DNA of 64,000 nucleotides from Flavobacterium channae. GTDB taxonomy: Bacteria; Bacteroidota; Bacteroidia; Flavobacteriales; Flavobacteriaceae. The notes below the pieces were generated by a model. It ran no database searches. It had not been told where the DNA came from and saw only the letters and a list, made by a program, of their open reading frames with translations. Each line of letters begins with the position of its first letter. Within the stretch, counting starts at the first letter, position 1. Shown piece after piece: positions 18,036 through 26,478 of the stretch. Both the position numbers and the translations under genes were made by a program. Location: positions 2,666,001 through 2,730,000 of the forward strand of contig NZ_CP089096.1 in assembly GCF_021172165.1 (NCBI RefSeq), in the 5' to 3' direction.

Positions 18036-18887
18036 ATGAAAAAAGAAAGAAAAAAGATTGCCATACTCGGCTGCGGTTGGCTGGGTTTACCCTTAGCCAA
18101 ATCATTGCTTTCAAAAGGTTACGAAGTAAAAGGTTCTACGACTTCGGAAAGTAAATTAGAGGTGTTGAAAAATGCTGGGATATTGCCTTACCAAATTCAA
18201 TTGGAGGAACATCAAATCATTGGAAATATGGAAGATTTTCTGAAAGAAACCGATGTTTTAGTGATTGATATTCCACCTGGATTGAGAAGAGAAATTTCGT
18301 CTTCTAGTGAAATGACGTTTGTAAATAAAATCAAAACTTTGATTCCCTATATCGAAAAATCAGGAATTCAGAAAGTTATATTCGTAAGCTCGACTTCAGT
18401 ATATGGTGATAGTTTTCCAATTGTCGAAATTACAGAAGAAACAAAACCAAATCCTGACACCGAAAGTGGCAAGCAATTAGTAATTGCCGAAACTCTTTTA
18501 CAATCGAATCCGCATTTTAAAACTACAGTAATTCATTTTGGTGGTTTACTTGGAGATGATCGTCATCCTATAAAATTTTTGGCTGGGAAAACCAATGTTG
18601 AAAATCCAGATGCCCCTATAAACATGATTCAGAGAGAAGATTGTATTGGAATTATTGAAACTTTAATTGATAAAGGACTTCGACAAGCTCAGTCTGACAA
18701 CTGGAACGAAACCTTCAATGCTGTTGCACCTCAACATCCTACACGAAAAGAATATTATCACAAAAAAGCCGAAATTCTAAATTTACCATTACCTACCTTT
18801 GTAGAAAATTCGGAATCAATAGGAAAAATAATTTCCAGTAAAAAAGTGGAAACCATTTTAGGTTATTTGTTCCAAAAAGAAATTTAG
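18036..18887 (+). CDS. NAD(P)-dependent epimerase/dehydratase-like protein (YeeZ type)
   Basis: 283 residues. The N-terminal Rossmann fold has ILGCGWLGLPLAKSL, a GxGxxG motif, and SSTSVYGD supplies the Ser and Tyr expected in extended SDR enzymes. The overall arrangement resembles E. coli YeeZ, whose substrate is unknown. Residues LRQAQSDN near 216-223 are encoded by a stretch that looks like a dispersed REP element (18676-18700), so part of the protein may be repeat-derived. It lies 8 bases after the zinc-ribbon gene and 2 bases before the EamA gene. Confidence 0.85.
   Translation: MKKERKKIAILGCGWLGLPLAKSLLSKGYEVKGSTTSESKLEVLKNAGILPYQIQLEEHQIIGNMEDFLKETDVLVIDIPPGLRREISSSSEMTFVNKIKTLIPYIEKSGIQKVIFVSSTSVYGDSFPIVEITEETKPNPDTESGKQLVIAETLLQSNPHFKTTVIHFGGLLGDDRHPIKFLAGKTNVENPDAPINMIQREDCIGIIETLIDKGLRQAQSDNWNETFNAVAPQHPTRKEYYHKKAEILNLPLPTFVENSESIGKIISSKKVETILGYLFQKEI
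18676..18700. repeat. REP-like sequence inside a coding region
   Basis: The phrase GACTTCGACAAGCTCAG followed by TCTGACAA matches the widely dispersed CTTCGACAAGCTCAG...TGACA repeat pattern. Here it is in frame within the epimerase gene and encodes LRQAQSDN. It has partial dyad symmetry (GACT...AGTC). Recognition is from general knowledge of such repeats. Confidence 0.6.
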
Positions 18888-18889
18888 CT

Positions 18890-19813
18890 ATGGCCTATTT
18901 TAGTGTTTTTCATAATTACATTCAACAAAAGAAAAATGCGATTGGTTTACCCATTTTAGCTCTTATTTGGATAAGCTTTTTCTGGGGAACCACCTGGATT
19001 GCATCTAAAGAAGGTGTTAAATATATGCCGCCAATGCAATTAGTAGCACTTCGTCAGCTTTTTGGTGGATCACTTTATCTGCTATATTTTATAATTAAAA
19101 AACACCCTTGGCCAAACAAAAGACAATGGCGCAATATTTTTGTTTTGAGTGTGCTAAATTTCATGCTGAGCAACGGTTTGAGCACTTGGGGCGTTAAATA
19201 TATTTCGAGTGGTTTAGGTGCTATTATTGGCTCCATTTTTCCACTTTGGATAGTAATTATCAGCTTGTTTCGAGGACAAAAAACGTCTTGGAAAGCAGTT
19301 GTAGGTTTGATTGTTGCTTTTGGTGGTATTTGCGTTATTTTCTACGATTATCTCAACGATTTCTTAGAACCCGAATTCCGATTTGGAATTTTACTTTCCG
19401 TGATTGCTACGTTTACCTGGGCATTATCTTCTATTTATATCAAAGAAAATAAAACGAATTTCAATCCGTATTTCAGTTTAGGATTGCAAATGTTGATTTC
19501 GAGTATTGTGATTTCGAGTGTAATTGGATTAAATGGCACTTCGGTTCCGCTGAATGAAATTCCGGCCATTTCTTGGTGGTCGATTGGATATTTAGTAGTT
19601 TTTGGTTCGGTATTAACCTTTATTGCTTTTATTTATGCATTAGAAAACTTACCGACTGAGATTAGTAGTTTATATGCGTACATTAATCCAATGGTGGCGT
19701 TGTTTTTTGGTTATTTGCTATTCAATGAACCTTTAACTACCGCGATTATTATTGGAGGAACAATCACGATTGTTGGTCTTTATATTGTAAATCGAGCAAT
19801 TAAGAAGAAATAA
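18890..19813 (+). CDS. EamA family (DMT superfamily) transporter
   Basis: 307 residues with ten membrane helices arranged as two EamA repeats. The first repeat contains WISFFWGTTWIASKEGVKYMPP and the second ATFTWALSSIYIKENK, both typical of drug/metabolite exporters. Substrate unknown (amino acids, purines or other metabolites are handled by relatives). It is last in the DUF6265-zinc ribbon-epimerase-EamA run and followed by a terminator. Confidence 0.92.
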   Translation: MAYFSVFHNYIQQKKNAIGLPILALIWISFFWGTTWIASKEGVKYMPPMQLVALRQLFGGSLYLLYFIIKKHPWPNKRQWRNIFVLSVLNFMLSNGLSTWGVKYISSGLGAIIGSIFPLWIVIISLFRGQKTSWKAVVGLIVAFGGICVIFYDYLNDFLEPEFRFGILLSVIATFTWALSSIYIKENKTNFNPYFSLGLQMLISSIVISSVIGLNGTSVPLNEIPAISWWSIGYLVVFGSVLTFIAFIYALENLPTEISSLYAYINPMVALFFGYLLFNEPLTTAIIIGGTITIVGLYIVNRAIKKK

Positions 19814-19814
19814 A

Positions 19815-19843
19815 AAATCCCACCTAAAAAGATGGGATTTGAT
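19815..19843. terminator. Bidirectional terminator between EamA and M13 peptidase genes
   Basis: AAATCCCA and TGGGATTT form an 8-base stem between two convergent genes. A-rich sequence on one side and T-rich on the other lets it terminate both transcripts. Confidence 0.75.
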
Positions 19844-19859
19844 TGTATTTCGAATTTGA

Positions 19860-21929
19860 TTACCAAATTTTCACACGTTTCTCATAAGGTAAATACATAC
19901 CGTTGTGTGGTAAGATATTAAACGCTTTGTAGAACGCTTCAACATTTTGTAACGGCACATAAGCACGATACATTCCAGGTGAATGTGGATCCGTTTTTAC
20001 TTGGTTTTTAATTGCTTCATCACGCATTTTACTTCTCCAAATGGTTGCCCAAGAAATGAAGAAACGTTGTTCTGGAGTAAATCCGTCAATTAAACCAGGA
20101 TTACCATTTTCTTTCAAGTAAATTTGTAAACCATCAAATGCTGCATTAACACCACCTAAATCTCCGATGTTTTCACCCAAAGTGAATTTACCATCAACAA
20201 AAATTCCTGGCAGTGGTTCTAATGCTGAATATTGGTCTGCTAAAGCACTTCCTAATGTAGTGAATTGTTTTAAATCGTCTTCACTCCACCAGTTAACTAA
20301 ATTTCCGTCTGCATTATATCTTGAACCAGAATCATCAAATCCGTGCGAAATTTCGTGTCCGATTACGGCACCAATTCCACCATAATTTACCGCTTCGTCA
20401 GCTTTGTAATCGTAGAAAGGAGGTTGTAAAATAGCCGCTGGGAAAACAATCTCGTTGTTTGTAGGACTGAAATAAGCGTTTACCGTTTGAGGCGACATTC
20501 CCCATTCTTCTTTATCAACAGGTTTACCTAATTTCTCAAGATTTTTCATGTGACTCCATTTCGCATACATTCTTGAATTATCAAAATAAGTTCCGCCTTG
20601 TTCAGGAGATTTTACCACTAAAGCTGAATAATCTTTCCATTTGTCTGGATAACCAATTTTCACACGAAATTTATTCAATTTTATTTTTGCATTTTCCTTA
20701 GTTACTTTTGTCATCCAAGGTAAATTGTCAATTCTGTTATCAAAAGCTTTCATAACATTAGCAATCATAGCTTGCGCTTTTGCTTTTGCTTCTGGCGGGA
20801 ATTTTTTAGCAACATATAATTTCCCTAATGCTTCACCTAATCTTCCATTAACAGTTGCCAATGCTCTTTCTTCAGCTGGACGTTGTTTCACAGCTCCAGT
20901 TAAGGTTTTTCCGTAGAAATCAAAGTTTGCATTTTCGATTTCAGTTGAAAGTAAACCTGCAGAACCTCTTAAAGCTGTCCAACGCATGTAGGCTTTCCAA
21001 TCTTCTACTTGGTTATCTTTTAAGATAGTTTCAACCGTTTGTAAATATTTTGGTTGTGAAACAACTAAAGAATCTACTTTTCCGATACCAACAGATTGAA
21101 AATATGCCTCCCATTTTACAGTTGGAGCTAATTTTTGTAAATCAGCAAAACTCATTGGGTTATACGTTTTTCTTCTGTCTCTACGTTCTACTCTATCTAA
21201 AGTAGCTGTTGACATTTTAGTTTCTAAAGCTAAAATTTTCTTAGCATTGTCATTAGCAGTTGCTGCAGACTCACCAATGAATTGTAACATTCTAGATACG
21301 TGAGCAATATATTTTTCACGCTTTTCTTTGTTGTCTGGTGCATCTGAAACGTAATAATCTCTATCTGGTAAACCAAGGCTACCTGTTCCTACATAAATTA
21401 CGTTTTTGTTACTGTTTTTTGCATCAGCTCCAATATAACTTCCAAAGAAACCTAATCCCATTTCTGGTTCCATCTCAGCTAATAAGGCTACTAATTCGTC
21501 AGCATTCTTTACGTTATTGATTTTTGCCAAATATGGTTTTAAAGGATCAATTCCAGCTTTATTTCTACTAACAGTATCTAGAACTGTTTTGTATAGATTA
21601 ATTGCTTTTGCTTGATCGGAATTTGGATCGATGGTTTTATCATTAATAGCTTCTTTTAAGATCGCCATTACATCATCATCAGTGTTTTTTCGAAGTTCAT
21701 CAAAACTACCCCAACGCGTTCTATCAGCAGGAATTTCGGTTTTATCTAACCAAGTTCCATTTACATAACGGTTAAAATCGTCTGCAGGATTCACTTTTTT
21801 ATCCATAAAACTAGTGTTTATCCCTATAGATTGTTTTTGTGAAGTTGCCTCCTTACCTGACTTACAAGATGAAATTGCAAGCGAAAGAACAAGCAAGCTT
21901 AAACCTCCGTTTAAAATTGATTTATTCAT
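19860..21929 (-). CDS. M13 family metallopeptidase lipoprotein (neprilysin/PepO type)
   Basis: 689 residues. The signal ends in LSLAISSC (Cys22), so the enzyme is a lipoprotein. The zinc site is VIGHEISHGFDDSG near residue 528 (HExxH), with the third ligand in ENIGDLGGV; NAYF and the C-terminal tryptophan (RVKIW) are family hallmarks. M13 enzymes cut short peptides, here in the periplasm or on the outer membrane. It lies 3 bases downstream of a large T9SS protein, so both are likely transcribed together. Confidence 0.96.
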   Translation of the reverse strand: MNKSILNGGLSLLVLSLAISSCKSGKEATSQKQSIGINTSFMDKKVNPADDFNRYVNGTWLDKTEIPADRTRWGSFDELRKNTDDDVMAILKEAINDKTIDPNSDQAKAINLYKTVLDTVSRNKAGIDPLKPYLAKINNVKNADELVALLAEMEPEMGLGFFGSYIGADAKNSNKNVIYVGTGSLGLPDRDYYVSDAPDNKEKREKYIAHVSRMLQFIGESAATANDNAKKILALETKMSTATLDRVERRDRRKTYNPMSFADLQKLAPTVKWEAYFQSVGIGKVDSLVVSQPKYLQTVETILKDNQVEDWKAYMRWTALRGSAGLLSTEIENANFDFYGKTLTGAVKQRPAEERALATVNGRLGEALGKLYVAKKFPPEAKAKAQAMIANVMKAFDNRIDNLPWMTKVTKENAKIKLNKFRVKIGYPDKWKDYSALVVKSPEQGGTYFDNSRMYAKWSHMKNLEKLGKPVDKEEWGMSPQTVNAYFSPTNNEIVFPAAILQPPFYDYKADEAVNYGGIGAVIGHEISHGFDDSGSRYNADGNLVNWWSEDDLKQFTTLGSALADQYSALEPLPGIFVDGKFTLGENIGDLGGVNAAFDGLQIYLKENGNPGLIDGFTPEQRFFISWATIWRSKMRDEAIKNQVKTDPHSPGMYRAYVPLQNVEAFYKAFNILPHNGMYLPYEKRVKIW

Positions 21930-21932
21930 AGT

Positions 21933-24900
21933 TTATTCTTTAATAATTCTTTTAACTATTGATTGGTTATTAGCAGTAATTTTCACAAAATAAACACCTT
22001 GCGCTACTGAAGACATGTTCAATTGAATTTCACCATTTGAAATACCTAAATCGTTTTTAGACACTACAATTTTTCCAGTTAAATCATAAACTTCAATTGC
22101 AGAAACTTCATTTGTACCAACTGCTAAATTGAAAATTCCTTTTGAAGGATTTGGATACAATACTATATTTTGCAAATCAAAATTTTGATTAGAAAGAGTA
22201 CCGTCAATTAAAAAATCATCTACATTAACTCCTAAACCATCGACTGATTGATCCGAGTGGAATACAATTCTAAAAATTATATTAGTCTCTGAGTTCAATG
22301 CATTTAAAGGATAACTATATGTTGTTAAAGTCGTATTTGAACCTGTCCATTGCGCACCAGGACAGTTATAACAATCATTCCCAGCTGTTGCAGAAGTTCT
22401 ATCGCTATTGTACCATGTTGCCCCCATTGTGCCTAAAACAGACCATGAAGCTCCAAAATTTGTAGAGTATTCTACATAAGCAATATCCCAATTTTGTTCA
22501 AGATCATATTTCATTGCAAAACTTATTTGTGGATTAATCACATTTGACAAGTTGTAGCATTGAGAAACTAAATAAGCTTTTGTATTATTCGGATAATTCC
22601 CATTTGAATTAGTAGAATAAACTGTATTTCCTGAAGATGTTAAACCATCTGTTCTTACTGTTCTTAACCATTGTGCGCCTGAAGCTCCTTCTTTGTAAGA
22701 AATTAAAGCATCTGTTGCATTAGTAAATGGATTTGTAACACCAATTGTACCTGCATCATTGATATAAAATGAAGCACTCCCTTGGTTGTTATCTGGATAA
22801 GTATCATTTGCTGTTGTAGTTGTTACACTCATAGAATGCATTCCTCTTGATAACATGACTACTGGCAAATCGATAGTTACTGTTTCATTCGATAAAATTG
22901 TTCCGTTCCAATTATAGTTATAAGGAGTAGCATCAATAGTATAACTAACTGCTACAGAATTTATATTATTTAAACCATTATTCTTAACTTGAATTTGAGG
23001 CACAACATTATTATCACAATTTATGTTGATACCTGGATTTTCAATAGCAATAAACTTAACATCATCAGACACTAATTGAACAGGAATTGCTGTTTCCCAA
23101 ACTCCTCTTCCGTAAGTAGCCGCAATTAATTTAGCATCTTCTAAATTGATTTCTAAATCACGTACCGAAACATTTGGTAAGTTGGTATCAAATGGTTCCC
23201 ATTGTGACATTGAATCATCACGGTAATAAACACCTAAAGTTGTTCCCAAATACAATGGATTATCTGTATTTCTTCCTTGGTGAACGATACAATTTTTCCC
23301 TATAGAAGGAAGTCCATCAGATATATCACTAAAAATAACACCTCCATCTGTAGATTTTAATACAAGTCCTGTACTACCACCAGTAACTAAATAAACAATA
23401 TTGCTATTTGAAGAATGTACTTTTATTGATTCTATACTACCACTAGGTGAATTATACACATTTGTAAAGTTTATTCCACGATTTGTACTTTTATATAAAC
23501 CCAAACCATTTGCAACATACATGATATCATCATTAGAAGGATCTACCGAAATTACTTCTAGATTTCCAGAACCTAATGGATCAACATTTTGAATTGTCCA
23601 ACTTGTTCCAACTAGTTTATATAACCCATCAAAACCTGAAAATAATTCTCCTGAACTATTCACTGTTAAGGGTGTTATCCAATTTCCGCTAGCAGGCGAT
23701 GTTACCGAGCCTGTAATAGCGTCACCAGCTGAATTACTTATATATAATGTTCCTCCATTTTGGATAAACCCATAATATTGGTTTTGATTGTTTGGATTAA
23801 TTGCAGTGTCCATTCCATCAGCTCCATAGTAATTTTTCCATTGTCCTCCACTGTAGGCATGTCCGCCGTTATCTTGTAATCCTCCAACCATATTTGCTGA
23901 AGATTGTTTTGACACTGCTATTCTATAAAATTGACTGATTTGAGCACCAGCTGTTAAGTCTGTAAAATTGCTACCATTGTTATCTGAAACATAAATTCCT
24001 CCATCGGTTCCTGCAAACAATCTTGTTCCGTGAAATCCTAAGTAATGAATATCAGCATGTGTATAAGATGGTCCTGTTGGATTACTCCAGTTATTAAGTC
24101 TTGTAGCCGAAGTTCCTCCATTAACAGATTTCCAAACATTCAAACAGCCTGTATAAATCTCTTCTGCATTTGTAGGTGAAACTGCTAAAGCTAAATCATA
24201 CCAAGATTGATTAGATTCAAAAACATCAGTTGTTGTATTTCTTGCTGTAAAAGTTGTTCCTCCATCTGTTGAGCGATAGATTCCCTGAAAATCCCCACCA
24301 CCAGTTGCAGCACTTAAAATATAAACATAATTCGCATTAGCTGGCGTTACATCTAAAAGTAATCTACTTGAATTAGTTGGTAATCCCGTTGATACTTGAG
24401 TAAATGAGGAACCACCATTTGTAGAACGATAAAAAACATTATTTGAAACCGCATAAACTGTATTTGGATCACCTGGTTTTAATCTAATACTTCCCTGAGA
24501 AAAATCTCCTAGTCTCACTCTCGACCATGTTGCTCCTGCATTTGTTGTTCTATAAATTCCATTATTAGTGGCACACCAAAGCATTTGATTATTTGTAGGA
24601 TGAATCAAAATATCTCCAGCTCTTGATGGATTTGTTGTTGTGCCCATAATTCCAGTTGGGTTCCATGTTGCTCCTCCATCAGTTGATTTATAAACCCCAA
24701 CCGAATAAGAGTCTCCAGCATCTTTATCACCGGTTGCAATATAAATTGTATTTGAATCTGAATAATCTACCGCAATACCAGAAACCCCAATTTGAGGCAA
24801 TTCATCAGTAAGTGGTGTCCATGTAGAACCATTATTTGTTGATTTCCATATACCACCTGCTGGAGCGCCTAAATAAATAGTACTAGGATTTGAAGGATCA

Positions 24901-25319
24901 ACATGAACAATGTTTACTCTTCCTTGCCCTGAAGACCAAGAACCTGTATTGGTATGTGTAAATGGTCCAACAGGTTGCCAGTTACTAACAGGCAAAGACA
25001 TCGTTGTACGTCTATTCGCTTTAGATTGATTTTTTTGTCTCCAAGCGTTCCAAAATTCTTCTGAAGATTGAATATAACCTTGCTCGTTTGTGAAGCTTCT
25101 CCAATGAAACTCTGAACGCATAAAAGGCTTGTAACCAGAACCTTTTACGTTTTTATCATGCGTTAACCAATATTGATTAAAAGCAGTAACTAATTCATCA
25201 ATAGTAGTTTCTCCTTTTTTAGTAGTGTTTATTTCACTCATCCACGGAGCTGTAGGATTAAATTGTGAAAATCCTAAAAAGGAACACAATAAACTAACAA
25301 TCAGGTAATTTTTAATCAT
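21933..25319 (-). CDS. Large T9SS-secreted BNR/sortilin-repeat protein
   Basis: 1128 residues. A signal peptide (1-18, ending GFSQ) is followed by many BNR/VPS10-like blades of the form YKSTDGGATW, YRSTNGGSSF and VYKSTDGG spread over residues about 115-740, forming beta propellers. Next come a CARDB-like Ig domain (about 750-850), a beta-sandwich domain (about 870-1040) and a type A T9SS sorting domain starting at VLYPNPSKGIFNL and ending IVKRIIKE. The protein should be exported across the outer membrane and either released or anchored. The enzymatic role is unknown; such propellers occur in glycosidases and in binding proteins. Confidence 0.9.
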   Translation of the reverse strand: MIKNYLIVSLLCSFLGFSQFNPTAPWMSEINTTKKGETTIDELVTAFNQYWLTHDKNVKGSGYKPFMRSEFHWRSFTNEQGYIQSSEEFWNAWRQKNQSKANRRTTMSLPVSNWQPVGPFTHTNTGSWSSGQGRVNIVHVDPSNPSTIYLGAPAGGIWKSTNNGSTWTPLTDELPQIGVSGIAVDYSDSNTIYIATGDKDAGDSYSVGVYKSTDGGATWNPTGIMGTTTNPSRAGDILIHPTNNQMLWCATNNGIYRTTNAGATWSRVRLGDFSQGSIRLKPGDPNTVYAVSNNVFYRSTNGGSSFTQVSTGLPTNSSRLLLDVTPANANYVYILSAATGGGDFQGIYRSTDGGTTFTARNTTTDVFESNQSWYDLALAVSPTNAEEIYTGCLNVWKSVNGGTSATRLNNWSNPTGPSYTHADIHYLGFHGTRLFAGTDGGIYVSDNNGSNFTDLTAGAQISQFYRIAVSKQSSANMVGGLQDNGGHAYSGGQWKNYYGADGMDTAINPNNQNQYYGFIQNGGTLYISNSAGDAITGSVTSPASGNWITPLTVNSSGELFSGFDGLYKLVGTSWTIQNVDPLGSGNLEVISVDPSNDDIMYVANGLGLYKSTNRGINFTNVYNSPSGSIESIKVHSSNSNIVYLVTGGSTGLVLKSTDGGVIFSDISDGLPSIGKNCIVHQGRNTDNPLYLGTTLGVYYRDDSMSQWEPFDTNLPNVSVRDLEINLEDAKLIAATYGRGVWETAIPVQLVSDDVKFIAIENPGININCDNNVVPQIQVKNNGLNNINSVAVSYTIDATPYNYNWNGTILSNETVTIDLPVVMLSRGMHSMSVTTTTANDTYPDNNQGSASFYINDAGTIGVTNPFTNATDALISYKEGASGAQWLRTVRTDGLTSSGNTVYSTNSNGNYPNNTKAYLVSQCYNLSNVINPQISFAMKYDLEQNWDIAYVEYSTNFGASWSVLGTMGATWYNSDRTSATAGNDCYNCPGAQWTGSNTTLTTYSYPLNALNSETNIIFRIVFHSDQSVDGLGVNVDDFLIDGTLSNQNFDLQNIVLYPNPSKGIFNLAVGTNEVSAIEVYDLTGKIVVSKNDLGISNGEIQLNMSSVAQGVYFVKITANNQSIVKRIIKE

Positions 25320-25347
25320 AAAACTATATATTTTGAAGATAATCTCA

Positions 25348-25355
25348 CAAAGATA
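25348..25355 (-). promoter_or_regulatory. -7 element of the BNR protein/M13 peptidase operon
   Basis: The minus strand reads TATCTTTG, a perfect TAnnTTTG, 29 bases before the ATG. No -33 TTG was found at a good distance. Confidence 0.5.
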
Positions 25356-25431
25356 ACGAAGAAAATTAACTTATTCGAATTTTAACAACTGTATAACGGT
25401 TAATTATGACCAATTACTTTTGAATTATCAT

Positions 25432-25439
25432 TATTTTTG
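25432..25439 (+). promoter_or_regulatory. Candidate -7 element ahead of the SCO gene
   Basis: TATTTTTG matches TAnnTTTG. It overlaps a possible TTG start at 25437, which supports choosing the downstream ATG at 25452 as the real start. Confidence 0.4.
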
Positions 25440-25451
25440 AAAAAAATTTTT

Positions 25452-26147
25452 ATGTTAGTATTCCTTAAACCATATAAAAAATTTATTCTGTTTTTTTCAA
25501 TACTTTCTATTGGGATTTATTTCGGAATTTACTCTTTGCTTAGTCCAAAAAAAACACTCCCAATATATTCTCCAAGGGATATAAATCCTGAGTTAGTTGA
25601 TTCTACAGTACAACATATTGGCAATGATCATAAAATTGCAGACTTTGCTTTTACGAATCAAAATGGAAAATTAATCACTCAAAAAGATTATGAGAATACT
25701 ATATACGTAGCCGATTTCTTTTTCACTACTTGCCCTACTATTTGTCCTAAAATGACCAATAATATGGTTTGGTTACAAGGTCAATTAAAAAACAATCCTA
25801 AAGTCAAATTACTATCGTTTTCTGTTACTCCTGATATTGACACGCCAGAAGTTCTAAAGAAATATGCTATTGAAAAAGGAGTTGATGATTCGCGTTGGAA
25901 TTTAGTAACTGGAGACAAAAAAGACATTTATTATTTAGCACGAAAATCCTATTTAGCAGTCAAAACAGGAAAACCTGAAGAACTATATGATATGGTGCAC
26001 ACTGAAAATTTTATTCTTGTTGACAAAAACAAAAGGATAAGAGGGTTTTATGATGGTACTAACTTAGACCAACCTACCAACGATCCAAAAACTAAAAACA
26101 TGCAACAACTTTTAGAAGATATTTTGTGGCTTTGTGAAAATCAATAA
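25452..26147 (+). CDS. SCO1/SenC family copper chaperone / thioredoxin-like protein
   Basis: 231 residues from the ATG at 25452; an in-frame TTG at 25437 is possible but overlaps the -7 promoter element. One N-terminal membrane helix (about 10-30) anchors a thioredoxin-fold domain. The copper site is CPTIC (near residues 94-98) with the third ligand His in MVHTENF (near 183). Family members deliver copper to the CuA centre of cytochrome c oxidase or act as thiol-disulphide oxidoreductases outside the inner membrane. It lies upstream of feoAB but is separated by 98 bases containing regulatory sites. Confidence 0.93.
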   Translation: MLVFLKPYKKFILFFSILSIGIYFGIYSLLSPKKTLPIYSPRDINPELVDSTVQHIGNDHKIADFAFTNQNGKLITQKDYENTIYVADFFFTTCPTICPKMTNNMVWLQGQLKNNPKVKLLSFSVTPDIDTPEVLKKYAIEKGVDDSRWNLVTGDKKDIYYLARKSYLAVKTGKPEELYDMVHTENFILVDKNKRIRGFYDGTNLDQPTNDPKTKNMQQLLEDILWLCENQ

Positions 26148-26176
26148 GACTATAAAAACAAAATATTTTATTAAAG

Positions 26177-26190
26177 TTGATAAATATCAA
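26177..26190. promoter_or_regulatory. FNR-type palindrome upstream of feoAB
   Basis: TTGAT-AAAT-ATCAA is a perfect match to the FNR/CRP-family consensus TTGATnnnnATCAA. Its centre lies about 40 bases before the start point predicted from the -7 element at 26212-26219, the normal place for an activator touching RNA polymerase. Binding by a CRP/FNR-family protein of this organism is inferred. Confidence 0.6.
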
Positions 26191-26211
26191 GATTAGTACA
26201 ATTATAATTTT

Positions 26212-26219
26212 TACTTTTG
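26212..26219 (+). promoter_or_regulatory. -7 element of the feo operon
   Basis: TACTTTTG is a perfect TAnnTTTG, 26 bases before the feoA ATG. The -33 region is weak, which suits a promoter that depends on an activator. Confidence 0.6.
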
Positions 26220-26222
26220 TAT

Positions 26223-26238
26223 TTTAATTCAATCTAAA
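26223..26238. promoter_or_regulatory. Degenerate copy of the DtxR/MntR-type palindrome before feoA
   Basis: TTTAATT-CA-ATCTAAA shares a full right half-site and 5 of 7 left half-site bases with the perfect palindrome found before the TonB receptor gene at 31094-31109. It lies just downstream of the -7 element and ends 7 bases before the feoA ATG, a position where a bound repressor would block initiation. This is an inference from two sites. Confidence 0.4.
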
Positions 26239-26245
26239 TAAGGAA

Positions 26246-26473
26246 ATGGAAATTAGTTCTTCCGAACTTAAAATTGGAGAAGTTGCCGAAATAACCTCCA
26301 TCAATCTAGATGAAATCCCACTAAAGCTTTTAGAAATGGGATGTTTACCTGGAAATTCCATTACTTTAATTCAAATTGCGCCTTTAGGCGATCCTTTGTA
26401 TTTTAACGTAAATGATTCGCATGTAGCCATTCGATTAGAAACGGCTAAAGAAATCACGGTTACCAAAATGTAA
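26246..26473 (+). CDS. feoA: Ferrous iron transport protein A
   Basis: 75 residues forming the small SH3-like FeoA domain: LKIGEVAEITSI, then LLEMGCLPGNSITLIQIAPLGDPL and VAIRLETAKEITV. FeoA is a cytoplasmic accessory protein of FeoB. Six bases separate it from feoB. The upstream region carries a -7 element, an FNR-type palindrome and a possible DtxR-type site, so control by both oxygen and metal is suggested. Confidence 0.96.
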   Translation: MEISSSELKIGEVAEITSINLDEIPLKLLEMGCLPGNSITLIQIAPLGDPLYFNVNDSHVAIRLETAKEITVTKM

Positions 26474-26478
26474 TTCTC

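Noticed and set aside
22000..25200. Repeated similar stretches within the large T9SS gene suggesting a DNA tandem repeat
   Set aside because: These are protein-level BNR/propeller blades with diverged DNA, not a nucleotide repeat array or CRISPR.
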